Source: Ciceribacter lividus
GTDB taxonomy: Bacteria; Pseudomonadota; Alphaproteobacteria; Rhizobiales; Rhizobiaceae
Reading direction: 5' to 3'
DNA length: 64,000 nt
Assembly: GCF_003337715.1 (NCBI RefSeq)
Contig: NZ_QPIX01000002.1
Span: forward strand, 248,001-312,000
Under the pieces are notes generated by a model. That model searched no databases and was not told the DNA's origin. It saw only the letters and a program-made list of their open reading frames with translations. The translations under genes were made by a program, and so were the position numbers. Shown one piece after another: positions 44,645 through 53,849 of the stretch. Position 1 is the stretch's first letter. Every line of letters begins with the position of its first letter.

Positions 44645-45873
44645 GCGGGTTCCTTCGCCGGGGCCGTGTCCAGACTTTGGACAGGCTCGGCGCTGCTGGT
44701 GGTGTGGGGGTTGATCAGTTCATCGCCACCGGGAAGCGGCGGAAGGTTGAGGATCGCGCGGGCTTCGTTCGGGGAAAGGACACGGGCGGCAACAAGCGCC
44801 GTCATGTTCGCGGTGCGGCTCGCCGCATCGGCGCGCATAAGGTCGTCTGTCACGAATTCGAAATAATGGGCGTCCTGTTCGTCCTCGCTGAGAAGGACGG
44901 TCGCAAGGGCGTCCTGCCATGTGTCCAGCCACGGGCGAAGGCAAAGCTGAAGGAATTGCGCGCCCATCTGTTCCGTGTTCGACCAAGTGCCGCGTGTAAG
45001 CTCGAAAAGCATTGTCGGCGGGACGCCGAAGACACGGGCGATTTCCCGGACCTGTTCAAGGCGATGCTCAAGGAATTGGGCATCGGTCGAGGTCATGGCC
45101 GGGGTGTCATACTTCCACCCGCTATCCATAATCAGGGGATCGCCGGAGGCGCTGCGCTGCCACTCCCGGAAGCTCTTGCGAATGTTGGTGATGGCGTTTG
45201 CGCCAGCTTCGCCCATCTGGGCTTTCTCATTTGAGATCACGCCGGACGGTCGCCGACCGCTGCCGAACAGTTGTGCGGCATCGCGTTCAAGGACGGCGGT
45301 AAGGCCGATGGCTTCCCTGCCGAACGAAACCGGCGAGCGGCCAAGGAAGGACGGAATGTGAAGAATTTCGGTGTGGGGGTAGTCCGTCGAGCCGCCATTT
45401 TCCGAAACGCGGTAGACCGGCGGCGCGGAGGCATAGGGGTCTTCGACAACGGACACGGTGCCCGGCTTCAGCCGGATCAATTCGAACGGGCGTCCATCGG
45501 GATACCGGGCGACACGGGCGAAGCCGTTGCCATAAATCAGGGCGTCGGCGGTAAGTTCGGTGCGGAGCTTTCCCGCGCCGGTCCATTCGTTCGCGCGCTT
45601 GCGGACGATCTTATAGGCCGTGTGTTCCTTGGCGACTTCCTTGCCGTCCGTGCCGTCGCGGTAAAGCTTGATCGGCAGTGAGCCGACGCTTTCGGAAATC
45701 AACCGGACGGCCTGAAGGACGGCGGGAATGTTGAGTGCCGACATGCCGCCGACGTTCACGCCGCTAACAGTCGAGCGAATGCCGAAGAGGTCGTAAATGC
45801 CCGGATCGGAAAGGGCGACGGATTTCGTTTCCGTCCAGCCAATCTTTCGCTTCACGTCGTCAAGAAAACCCAT
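44641..45873 (-). CDS. Portal protein (HK97 family)
   Basis: The 410-residue protein has HK97-type portal features: LNIPAVLQAVRLISESVGSLPIKLY near residue 46, NGFARVARYPDGRPFELIRL, and HRLEQVREIARVFGVPPTML in the stem and wing region. It forms the dodecameric DNA entry and exit ring at one capsid vertex. The C-terminal EPVQSLDTAPAKEPA is encoded in part by the 20-base sequence shared with the hairpin at 34614. It heads the structural operon, directly after the integrase and an inverted repeat. Confidence 0.92.
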   Translation of the reverse strand: MGFLDDVKRKIGWTETKSVALSDPGIYDLFGIRSTVSGVNVGGMSALNIPAVLQAVRLISESVGSLPIKLYRDGTDGKEVAKEHTAYKIVRKRANEWTGAGKLRTELTADALIYGNGFARVARYPDGRPFELIRLKPGTVSVVEDPYASAPPVYRVSENGGSTDYPHTEILHIPSFLGRSPVSFGREAIGLTAVLERDAAQLFGSGRRPSGVISNEKAQMGEAGANAITNIRKSFREWQRSASGDPLIMDSGWKYDTPAMTSTDAQFLEHRLEQVREIARVFGVPPTMLFELTRGTWSNTEQMGAQFLQLCLRPWLDTWQDALATVLLSEDEQDAHYFEFVTDDLMRADAASRTANMTALVAARVLSPNEARAILNLPPLPGGDELINPHTTSSAEPVQSLDTAPAKEPA

Positions 45874-45883
45874 ATGGGACGCT

Positions 45884-45905
45884 ATTCCTATTTCGATCTA
45901 GGAAT
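45884..45905. promoter_or_regulatory. Inverted repeat in front of the structural operon
   Basis: ATTCCTA and TAGGAAT arms with an 8-base centre lie 11 bases before the portal start codon (minus strand). The 103-base gap between the integrase stop and the portal gene is AT-rich and should hold the late promoter. This dyad is a candidate operator for whatever controls the structural genes, possibly a helper-phage protein. Confidence 0.4.
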
Positions 45906-45976
45906 ATTGTCTCATACGAAGAATCTGGTGTGAATCCCTTAAATCACGAAAAGTGATGATTTTCGAGAATTGATGA

Positions 45977-47542
45977 CTATTTGTTGTCTATTGGGAGGGG
46001 CGTGATTCGATCAATCGCGTTTGCCAATCCGGGAAGCATTACCTCGCTTCGACCGTAAAGCTCTTGTGAGCCGCCATCGGTGCGCCCGGTGATGTAGTTC
46101 CGGGCGTCCTCCGGGACATGGTCACGGCGGCAAAGGTCTTCGAACAGGTGACGCCAGCCATGATTTGGGGATAGCTCGGGGCGCTTGTCGAAGGGGATGA
46201 AGCCGCGAACCCATGTGCTGATTCTTGGCTGAATAAGGACGGCGTCCTTGGTGTCGCCCTTGAACAGGCGGCCCGGCTTCGCGGCACGGACGAATTCAAT
46301 CAAGCCCTCGTCGGAAAGGGCCTTGTGAACCGGAATGCGCCGCTCACTGCTGGCTGTCTTCAAAGAGCGTGCGCCAACGGTCGTGACTTTCCAATACCAA
46401 CGGCCATTGAGTTCGAAGAAGTCTTCCTTGCGAAGGTTTCCGGCTTCGCTAACGCGCATCCCTGAATATGCGCATAGCCAGGGTATCCAACGGAACATGG
46501 CTTTCTCTTCCTTCCGGGCGGCGGAAAGAACAAGCTTGGCTTCGTCCATGGTGAAGGCGCGGAGATATGAGGGAAGGGTAGTGTAGTCCGGGGCCTTGAT
46601 GCCGTTCAGCGGATTGCCAGCCGGGAAGAACGTTTCGGGGTCGTTCTGCCTTCCCCAATTCATGACCGTGCGGAGGTTCTGAAGCATCGCTTTGACGGTG
46701 CGGTTGCTGAGTTCGCCAGCGTCCTGCAAGGATTCGATCCACCCCTTGCCTTCGGCGGCGGTGACAGTCAGGGCGTTATCGCTCTTGCGCCATTTGGCAA
46801 AGGCCGCGCAATGATCGCGATACTTCTTCACGGTGCGATCTGGCAGGGGCTTGGCGTTCTTCCCGCGCGCCCTGCGCTTCACCTCTTCGTCAATGATCGT
46901 ATCGAACGTGATCGGGTCCGGCCCGTCATTATATAATGGCGGCGCTTGGGCAAGCACGGGATGGACCGGCGAGCCGGTGAAGTTGCCTTCGTCCCGTTCG
47001 TCCTGCCGAAGCATCGCCTCATAGGTTGCCACGCAAAGGGCTTGTGCCAGCACGCGCCAAGCTGGCGTCCCCCGGACGGCATCGGTGTTACCGGCGAGCC
47101 GGGCGCGCTCCACCCGTGCGCCGACAAGATCGTCTAGCTCTTCGTCTGTGAGTTTCCCCGCAAAGCCGTCCCGGAACCTGCGGCCTTCGGCGGCATCCAC
47201 ACCCATCTGTGAATAGCGGGGGTCGTGCGCCCTTATCTCCGCATCAAAGGTGATCTGGCTTTCATAGTCGCGCAAGGCGATCTGTTGGGCCGTGAGCGGG
47301 TAGGGTGCTGGCTTCACCTGCCGCCCGGTCGCGGCCTCGTGCTTCTGCCGGGCAAGTCCAATCTGTCTTTGGATCGAAGCGACGGCGGCGGCGTGGTTCC
47401 GAAGAGCCGTTCGGCGGTCGCCGCCTAGCTGGATTTCAAGTTCCACCTTGTTGTCGAGGTAGGGCCGGAGGTGGGGAGGAATAACGAGTCGGGCCGAGAA
47501 CCGACCATTGCGCTCTTTCCAGTGCCGGAGTTTGCCAGCCAT
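45977..47542 (-). CDS. int: Tyrosine recombinase/integrase
   Basis: This 521-residue phage-type integrase has an N-terminal region with a DUF6538-like RHWKERNGRFSARLVIPPHL that may contact arm sites, a core-binding region (about 210-320) and a catalytic domain with Arg363 (YSGMRVSEAGNL), Lys near 396, the H-x-x-R box His461/Arg464 in SPNHGWRHLF and nucleophile Tyr496 in QELYGRSE. The position usually occupied by the second His reads ITGRT. It lies next to tRNA-Val and would recombine within its 3' end. Length and architecture fit integrases of rhizobial prophages and islands. Confidence 0.9.
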   Translation of the reverse strand: MAGKLRHWKERNGRFSARLVIPPHLRPYLDNKVELEIQLGGDRRTALRNHAAAVASIQRQIGLARQKHEAATGRQVKPAPYPLTAQQIALRDYESQITFDAEIRAHDPRYSQMGVDAAEGRRFRDGFAGKLTDEELDDLVGARVERARLAGNTDAVRGTPAWRVLAQALCVATYEAMLRQDERDEGNFTGSPVHPVLAQAPPLYNDGPDPITFDTIIDEEVKRRARGKNAKPLPDRTVKKYRDHCAAFAKWRKSDNALTVTAAEGKGWIESLQDAGELSNRTVKAMLQNLRTVMNWGRQNDPETFFPAGNPLNGIKAPDYTTLPSYLRAFTMDEAKLVLSAARKEEKAMFRWIPWLCAYSGMRVSEAGNLRKEDFFELNGRWYWKVTTVGARSLKTASSERRIPVHKALSDEGLIEFVRAAKPGRLFKGDTKDAVLIQPRISTWVRGFIPFDKRPELSPNHGWRHLFEDLCRRDHVPEDARNYITGRTDGGSQELYGRSEVMLPGLANAIDRITPLPIDNK

Positions 47543-47552
47543 TCGAAACCCA

Positions 47553-47576
47553 ATTTTGTGACGCGATTTGTGACGT
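47553..47576 (+). repeat. Right cluster of TTTGTGAC motifs
   Basis: ATTTTGTGACGC and ATTTGTGACGT lie in tandem, 12 bases apart, between the integrase start and attR. They match, in the same orientation, the copies inside the left end of the element. They are candidate arm-type integrase or excisionase sites and could also control the int promoter. Confidence 0.6.
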
Positions 47577-47632
47577 CAATATGGGCGAAAAGCCTTATGG
47601 CGCAAGGGGTCTGAATGAAATCAAAGGGATAG

Positions 47633-47657
47633 AATGGTGGGCGATGAGAGACTCGAA
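47633..47657. repeat. attR, right copy of the 25-bp att repeat
   Basis: This copy is identical to 29606-29630. It covers the last 23 bases of the complete tRNA-Val gene (minus strand). The element therefore restored the tRNA 3' end on integration. Confidence 0.9.
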
Positions 47658-47710
47658 CTCCCGACATCCTCGGTGTAAACGAGGCGCTCTACCAACTGAG
47701 CTAATCGCCC
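47635..47710 (-). tRNA. tRNA-Val(TAC)
   Basis: On the minus strand GGGCGATTAGCTCAGTTGG begins a 76-nt cloverleaf ending in an encoded CCA. The anticodon loop reads TTTACAC (anticodon TAC), and the T loop TTCGAGTC is intact. The acceptor stem GGGCGAT pairs with ATCGCCC. The 3' end is the integration target of the adjacent element. Confidence 0.96.
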
Positions 47711-48050
47711 TTTCGCGAACGCGGGTCAGTGCCCGCCGCGTCGGTGGCCGTGATCTATGCGGATCGCGGAAAATCCGCAAGAGGATTTTCGAAGTTTTTT
47801 TGTCTTTTTTTCTGCGTGCCGTGGTTCCTTCCGGCAAAAGGCCCGGATTTGCGGGGCTGCGGCGGCGGAGGGCGCGTGGCGCGTGAGCCTGTGGATTTTG
47901 GGGCCGCGACCGGCGGGCCGAACAATTTTCGTTCCGTCATTGTTTTGTCTTCGAACGCGCTTGACACCCATTCGCGAACCCCTTAGTTAGCCGCTCATCG
48001 AACGGCCGAGGCCGCTCGGTCGGGCCGGTTCGCCGGTCGTGCTAGGAAGT
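47711..48050. other. Spacer between tRNA-Val and tRNA-Asp
   Basis: I see no gene in these 340 bases. GCGGATCGCGGAAAATCCGC near 47758-47777 can form a hairpin. A T-rich run (TTTTTTTGTCTTTTTTTC, 47795-47813) follows it and looks like a plus-strand terminator or promoter-like tract. The right half should contain the promoter of the tRNA-Asp genes (CTTGACACC-like, 47960-47968), where TTGACA matches a -35 box. Confidence 0.4.
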
Positions 48051-48127
48051 GCGGGTGTAGCTCAGTCGGTTAGAGTGCCGGCCTGTCACGCCGGAGGTCG
48101 CGGGTTCGAGCCCCGTCACTCGCGCCA
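48051..48127 (+). tRNA. tRNA-Asp(GTC), copy 1
   Basis: A 77-nt cloverleaf starts GCGGGTGTAGCTCAGTCGG and ends with encoded CCA. The anticodon loop CTGTCAC gives anticodon GTC. The acceptor arms GCGGGTG and CACTCGC pair with one G-T. It is followed 85 bases later by an identical copy. Confidence 0.97.
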
Positions 48128-48212
48128 TTCCTGGACATGTTTCTGATGACGTCGCGATGTGGTAGATTGCCAGTTGTGATGTCGGGTTCCGCTTTCGTTG
48201 CGGAGCATATGC

Positions 48213-48289
48213 GCGGGTGTAGCTCAGTCGGTTAGAGTGCCGGCCTGTCACGCCGGAGGTCGCGGGTTCGAGCCCCGTCACTCGCGCCA
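48213..48289 (+). tRNA. tRNA-Asp(GTC), copy 2
   Basis: It is identical over all 77 bases to the copy at 48051, while the spacer between the two is unrelated. The two copies are probably co-transcribed and lie 234 bases before nuoA. Confidence 0.97.
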
Positions 48290-48523
48290 CTTTTTTCTCT
48301 CAGAAATGCGTTTGCCGGAAACACGAAGGTGTGATCGGGCGTTTCGTTTTTGTCGTTCTAAAGTCGGCTCAGAAAGTCGGGATGCGGCACGTGAAAAGGC
48401 CTTTGCGGTCTTGCACTGGGGCGGCACCTGCGCTAACCACGGCGCGTTACAACTCTCTTTTCGGCTTGTCCGCCTTCGGGCACGGTGCCTCCCGGCATTA
48501 CACAGCAAGCAGGGATGGATATG

Positions 48524-48889
48524 ATGACTGAACTGCTCAGTTCCTACCTTCCGATCGCAATCTTTATCGGCATCGCCCTCGTTATCGGCCTGGCGCTGTT
48601 GATCGCGCCGTTTGCCGTGGCCTTCAAGGCGCCCGATCCGGAAAAGCTTTCGGCCTTTGAATGCGGCTTCAACGCTTTCGATGATGCCCGCGTGAAATTC
48701 GACATCCGCTTCTATCTGGTGTCGATTCTGTTCATTATCTTCGACTTGGAAGTTGCCTTCCTTTTTCCCTGGGCGGTGTCCTTCGGCGATCTCGGCTGGT
48801 TCGGGTTCTGGTCGATGATGGTGTTCCTCGCCGTTCTGACTGTCGGCTTTATCTATGAATGGAAGAAGGGGGCGCTCGAATGGGATTAG
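48524..48889 (+). CDS. nuoA: NADH-quinone oxidoreductase subunit A
   Basis: NuoA is a three-helix membrane subunit of complex I close to the quinone site. The 121-residue protein has its three hydrophobic segments (about 7-30, 62-85, 90-112), the conserved loop [21 protein letters not shown] with the cysteine near residue 46, and ends [11 protein letters not shown] chose the ATG of [10 protein letters not shown]; an adjacent ATG one codon earlier and another at 48515 are also possible. It heads the nuo operon; the 234-base leader behind tRNA-Asp should hold the promoter. Confidence 0.95.
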   Translation: MTELLSSYLPIAIFIGIALVIGLALLIAPFAVAFKAPDPEKLSAFECGFNAFDDARVKFDIRFYLVSILFIIFDLEVAFLFPWAVSFGDLGWFGFWSMMVFLAVLTVGFIYEWKKGALEWD

Positions 48890-49461
48890 TGCAGGACAAG
48901 TCGACCCTGGTCGCGCCTCAGCCCAAGGGTATCGTCGATCCCGCGACCGGCAAGCCGATCGGTAGCGACGATGCCTATTTCGGTGAGATCAACAACGAAC
49001 TGGCCGACAAGGGCTTTCTGGTCACCTCGACCGACGAGCTCATCACCTGGGCCCGTACCGGCTCGCTGATGTGGATGCAGTTCGGCCTGGCCTGTTGCGC
49101 CGTCGAGATGATGCAGGCCTCGATGCCGCGCTACGACATGGAGCGCTTCGGTTTCGCGCCGCGCGCCAGTCCGCGCCAGTCGGACGTGATGATCGTCGCC
49201 GGCACGCTCACCAACAAGATGGCGCCGGCGCTGCGCAAGGTCTATGACCAGATGCCGGAGCCGCGTTACGTCATTTCCATGGGCTCGTGTGCCAATGGCG
49301 GTGGCTACTATCACTATTCCTATTCCGTCGTGCGCGGTTGTGACCGTGTGGTGCCGGTGGATATCTACGTGCCGGGCTGTCCCCCCACGGCGGAGGCCCT
49401 GATCTATGGCGTTCTCCTGCTGCAGAAAAAGATCCGCCGCACTGGAACGATCGAGCGCTAA
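48880..49461 (+). CDS. nuoB: NADH-quinone oxidoreductase subunit B
   Basis: NuoB carries the N2 iron-sulfur cluster that passes electrons to quinone. The 193-residue protein has the cluster cysteines in [10 protein letters not shown] (paired Cys), [11 protein letters not shown] and [12 protein letters not shown]. The ATG lies within the nuoA reading frame (10-base overlap). The N-terminal extension of about 40 residues before LVTSTDELI is usual for alphaproteobacteria. Confidence 0.97.
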   Translation: MGLVQDKSTLVAPQPKGIVDPATGKPIGSDDAYFGEINNELADKGFLVTSTDELITWARTGSLMWMQFGLACCAVEMMQASMPRYDMERFGFAPRASPRQSDVMIVAGTLTNKMAPALRKVYDQMPEPRYVISMGSCANGGGYYHYSYSVVRGCDRVVPVDIYVPGCPPTAEALIYGVLLLQKKIRRTGTIER

Positions 49462-49478
49462 GGGCAAAGGACAACAAG

Positions 49479-50081
49479 ATGAGTGAAGCCCTGAACGAGC
49501 TTGCGTCCTACCTGAAGGAAGTGCGAGGCTCGCTGATTTCCTCGGCTGAGGTGGCGTACGACGAACTGACGCTGGTCACGACGCCGGATTCCATCATTGA
49601 TCTGCTGGCGTTCCTGCGCGACGACGTGCAGTGCGGTTTTGTCTGTTTCATTGATATATGCGGTGTCGATTACCCGGAGCGCGAAAAGCGATTCGATGTC
49701 GTCTATCATCTGCTGTCGCCGCGCCAGAATGTCCGCATTCGGGTGAAGTTGGCGGTTGCCGAGGACGAATCGGTTCCCTCGGCGACGGCGGTCTATCCTG
49801 GCGCCGACTGGTTCGAACGCGAGGCTTGGGATCTCTATGGAATTCCGTTCTCCGGTCATCCGGATATGCGTCGCATCCTGACCGACTACGGTTTCGAGGG
49901 GCATCCGCTCCGCAAGGACTTCCCGACGACGGGTTTCGTCGAAGTGCGTTATGACGACTCGGCCAAGCGCGTGATCTACGAGCCGGTCGAACTGAAACAG
50001 GAATTCCGTAGCTTCGACTTTCTCTCGCCTTGGGAGGGCACGGATTACGTGCTGCCGGGCGACGAGAAGGCGGACAAGTAA
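49479..50081 (+). CDS. nuoC: NADH-quinone oxidoreductase subunit C
   Basis: NuoC is a 30-kDa-type peripheral arm subunit without cofactors. The 200-residue protein has [42 protein letters not shown] and the signature GHPLRKDFP. It is separate from NuoD, unlike the fused form of enterobacteria. Confidence 0.96.
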   Translation: MSEALNELASYLKEVRGSLISSAEVAYDELTLVTTPDSIIDLLAFLRDDVQCGFVCFIDICGVDYPEREKRFDVVYHLLSPRQNVRIRVKLAVAEDESVPSATAVYPGADWFEREAWDLYGIPFSGHPDMRRILTDYGFEGHPLRKDFPTTGFVEVRYDDSAKRVIYEPVELKQEFRSFDFLSPWEGTDYVLPGDEKADK

Positions 50082-50097
50082 GCGGAAGGTTAGTGCC

Positions 50098-51288
50098 ATG
50101 AACGAACATAACGTCCGCAATTTTACGATCAATTTCGGCCCGGAGCACCCTTCTGCTCACGGCGTTCTGCGTCTCGTGCTCGAACTCGACGGTGAAGTTG
50201 TCGAGCGCGTCGATCCGCATATCGGCCTGCTTCATCGCGGCACGGAAAAGCTGATCGAAACCAAGACCTATCTGCAGGCCGTTCCCTACTTCGACCGGCT
50301 CGACTACGTCGCGCCGATGAACCAGGAGCACGCATTCGCGTTGGCGGTGGAGAAGCTTCTGGGGATCGAAATTCCGATCCGCGGACAGTTGATCCGGGTT
50401 CTGTATTCCGAAATCGGACGCATTCTCAATCACCTGCTCAACGTTACGACGCAGGCCATGGACTGCGGTGCGCTGACGCCGCCGCTCTGGGGCTTCGAAG
50501 AGCGCGAAAAGCTGATGGTGTTCTACGAGCGCGCCTCCGGCGCGCGCATGCATGCGGCCTATTTCCGTCCGGGCGGTGTCCATCAGGATCTGCCGCCGGA
50601 GCTCGTGGACGATATCGACAAGTGGTGCGACCAGTTTCCCGCCCGGCTTGCCGACATTGACAAGCTTCTGACCGGCAACCGTATCTTCAAGCAGCGCAAC
50701 GTCGATATCGGCGTCGTGTCGCTGGAAGATGCCTGGGCCTGGGGATTCTCGGGCGTCATGGTCCGCGGTTCGGGCGCCGCCTGGGACCTGCGCAAGTCGC
50801 AGCCCTACGAATGCTATGCCGATTTCGACTTCGACGTTCCGGTCGGCCTGAACGGCGACTGTTACGACCGCTATCTCGTCCGCATGGAGGAGATGCGCCA
50901 GTCCGTCAGGATCATGAAGCAGGTGCTCGCGCGCTTGAAGGGCGAAGCGAGGAACGGTCCGGTCTCCTCGCTCGACGGCAAGGTCGTGCCGCCGAAGCGT
51001 GGCGAAATGAAGCGTTCTATGGAAGCGCTGATCCACCACTTCAAGCTCTACACCGAAGGTTATCACGTTCCGGCAGGCGAAGTTTATGCTTCGGTCGAAG
51101 CGCCGAAGGGCGAGTTCGGCGTCTACCTGGTGTCGGACGGCTCCAACAAGCCGTACCGCTGCAAGATTCGCGCTCCGGGTTACGCCCATCTCTCGGCCAT
51201 GGATTTCCTTGGCCGCGGTCACATGCTCGCCGACATGGCGGCGCTGATCGGTTCGCTCGACATCGTGTTCGGAGAGGTGGATCGGTAA
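50098..51288 (+). CDS. nuoD: NADH-quinone oxidoreductase subunit D
   Basis: NuoD is the 49-kDa-type subunit that forms the quinone site with NuoB. The 396-residue protein shows [21 protein letters not shown] near residue 13 with the conserved His pair, [28 protein letters not shown] and the C-terminal [13 protein letters not shown] and DIVFGEVDR. The stop overlaps the start of the next small gene (TAATG). Confidence 0.97.
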   Translation: MNEHNVRNFTINFGPEHPSAHGVLRLVLELDGEVVERVDPHIGLLHRGTEKLIETKTYLQAVPYFDRLDYVAPMNQEHAFALAVEKLLGIEIPIRGQLIRVLYSEIGRILNHLLNVTTQAMDCGALTPPLWGFEEREKLMVFYERASGARMHAAYFRPGGVHQDLPPELVDDIDKWCDQFPARLADIDKLLTGNRIFKQRNVDIGVVSLEDAWAWGFSGVMVRGSGAAWDLRKSQPYECYADFDFDVPVGLNGDCYDRYLVRMEEMRQSVRIMKQVLARLKGEARNGPVSSLDGKVVPPKRGEMKRSMEALIHHFKLYTEGYHVPAGEVYASVEAPKGEFGVYLVSDGSNKPYRCKIRAPGYAHLSAMDFLGRGHMLADMAALIGSLDIVFGEVDR

Positions 51289-51530
51289 TGCGCCGTGGTT
51301 TGTTGACGCTTGCTCTTCTGGCCGTTGCTCCGGGCGTTTTCGCCCAGGACGCAGCGGTCTCGTCGCAGGGCTCGTCGACGACCATGGCGGAACTCATCAA
51401 GCAGGGATACGAGATCAAGGCGGCCGTCCCGAACGGCTCGAAGTTCATCGTGTTCCTGCAGAAAGAGAACTCGGCCTACGCCTGTGAATTCGCGTCTTTG
51501 CAGAATTCCAGGTGTGGATCCATAAACTGA
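51288..51530 (+). CDS. Small secreted protein in the nuo operon
   Basis: The 80-residue product begins with a signal peptide ([20 protein letters not shown]), leaving a mature part of about 60 residues with MAELIKQGYEIKAAVPNGSKFIVFLQKENSAYACE and a second Cys near the end, so one disulfide is likely. The ATG overlaps the nuoD stop, implying coupled translation with complex I. It is not a known complex I subunit. A periplasmic or membrane-edge role is possible; I have no function for it. Confidence 0.75.
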   Translation: MRRGLLTLALLAVAPGVFAQDAAVSSQGSSTTMAELIKQGYEIKAAVPNGSKFIVFLQKENSAYACEFASLQNSRCGSIN

Positions 51531-51548
51531 GACAAGGCGTGAGGAAGA

Positions 51549-52520
51549 ATGTCCGTTCGTCGACTAGCCGAAGATCGCGTCCAGCCCGCCAGCTTCTCCT
51601 TCAACGAGGAGAATGCGGCCTGGGCCGAGAAGACCATTCGCAAATATCCTGAGGGCCGCCAGCAATCGGCGGTCATCCCGCTGCTGATGCGGGCACAGGA
51701 ACAGGAAGGATGGGTGACGCGCGCGGCGATCGAACACGTCGCCGACATGCTCGCGATGCCGTATATCCGCGTGCTGGAAGTGGCCACCTTCTACACCCAG
51801 TTCCAGCTGAAGCCGGTTGGCACCCGCGCCCACATCCAGGTCTGCGGCACGACGCCGTGCATGCTGCGTGGCGCCGAGGAGCTGATCGAGGTCTGCAAGC
51901 ACAAGATCCACCACGATCCCTTCGAGCTCAATGCCGACGGCACGCTGTCGTGGGAAGAGGTCGAGTGTCAGGGCGCCTGCGTCAACGCGCCGATGGTGAT
52001 GATCTTCAAGGATTCCTACGAAGACCTGACCCCGGAACAGCTCGAAGACATCATCGACCGCTTCGAAGCGGGAAGGGGTGCCGAGGTGAAGCCGGGTCCG
52101 CAGATCGACCGCGTCTACTCGGCGCCGGCCGGTGGCCCGACCACGCTGCTTGATGCCGCATCCGCTAGGAAAGCACCGGCAAAGGCCGCTCCGGTCAGCG
52201 ACGAAGTCAAGGAAGTCGTTTCTCCGGCCAGCGCCGCCGGCGACAAGAACCGTCCGGCCGGGATCGAGAAGCCGGCCACCCCGGACGACCTGAAGATGAT
52301 TTCCGGCGTCGGTCCGAAGATCGAAGCCACCCTTCACGAACTCGGCATCTACACCTTCGCGCAGATCGCCTCCTGGAAGAAGGCCGAGCGCGAATGGGTC
52401 GACGGCTATCTGAAGTTCGGCGGCCGCATCGAGCGGGACGACTGGGTCAAGCAGGCCAAGGCGCTCGCCAAGGGCGGCGAGGCCGAATACATCAAGGTCT
52501 TCGGCAAGAAGCCGCGGTAA
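51549..52520 (+). CDS. nuoE: NADH-quinone oxidoreductase subunit E with helix-hairpin-helix tail
   Basis: NuoE holds the N1a [2Fe-2S] cluster in the NADH dehydrogenase module. The catalytic part (1-190) has all four ligands: Cys99 and Cys104 ([12 protein letters not shown]) and Cys140 and Cys144 ([10 protein letters not shown]). The protein is 323 residues, about 150 longer than classical NuoE. After an Ala/Pro-rich linker, residues 258-312 form a helix-hairpin-helix-like domain ([20 protein letters not shown]) also found in the gene at 53850. The tail is known in rhizobial NuoE; its purpose is not. Confidence 0.94.
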   Translation: MSVRRLAEDRVQPASFSFNEENAAWAEKTIRKYPEGRQQSAVIPLLMRAQEQEGWVTRAAIEHVADMLAMPYIRVLEVATFYTQFQLKPVGTRAHIQVCGTTPCMLRGAEELIEVCKHKIHHDPFELNADGTLSWEEVECQGACVNAPMVMIFKDSYEDLTPEQLEDIIDRFEAGRGAEVKPGPQIDRVYSAPAGGPTTLLDAASARKAPAKAAPVSDEVKEVVSPASAAGDKNRPAGIEKPATPDDLKMISGVGPKIEATLHELGIYTFAQIASWKKAEREWVDGYLKFGGRIERDDWVKQAKALAKGGEAEYIKVFGKKPR

Positions 52521-52531
52521 GAGGTTAGAAT

Positions 52532-53836
<1,305 letters not shown>

Positions 53837-53849
53837 GGATAACCGGACG

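Larger units (their letters stand above)
29606..47657. mobile_element. 18-kb tRNA-Val-integrated phage-derived element
   Basis: A 25-bp direct repeat bounds the element, and the right copy includes the 3' end of an intact tRNA-Val gene. The integrase lies next to that tRNA, as expected for tyrosine-integrase elements. Every gene recognised inside is on the minus strand, in overlapping, translationally coupled order: integrase, portal, a GTA-gp10-like protein, fused protease-capsid, a chaperone-like protein, HNH, triple-repeat protein, connector, HK97-gp10-like, DUF3168-like, adaptor, TerS, TerL and tape measure, then unknown small genes. There is no tail tube, baseplate, fibre, lysis, replication or repressor gene that I can recognise. 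It is a reduced prophage or a capsid-forming satellite. Confidence 0.9.

Noticed and set aside
28370..47800. Insertion sequence or transposon
   Set aside because: I found no transposase or terminal inverted repeats; the only recombinase is the tyrosine integrase.
48042..48290. Protein frame with two near-identical halves over the tRNA-Asp genes
   Set aside because: It is simply the reverse strand of the two identical tRNA genes.
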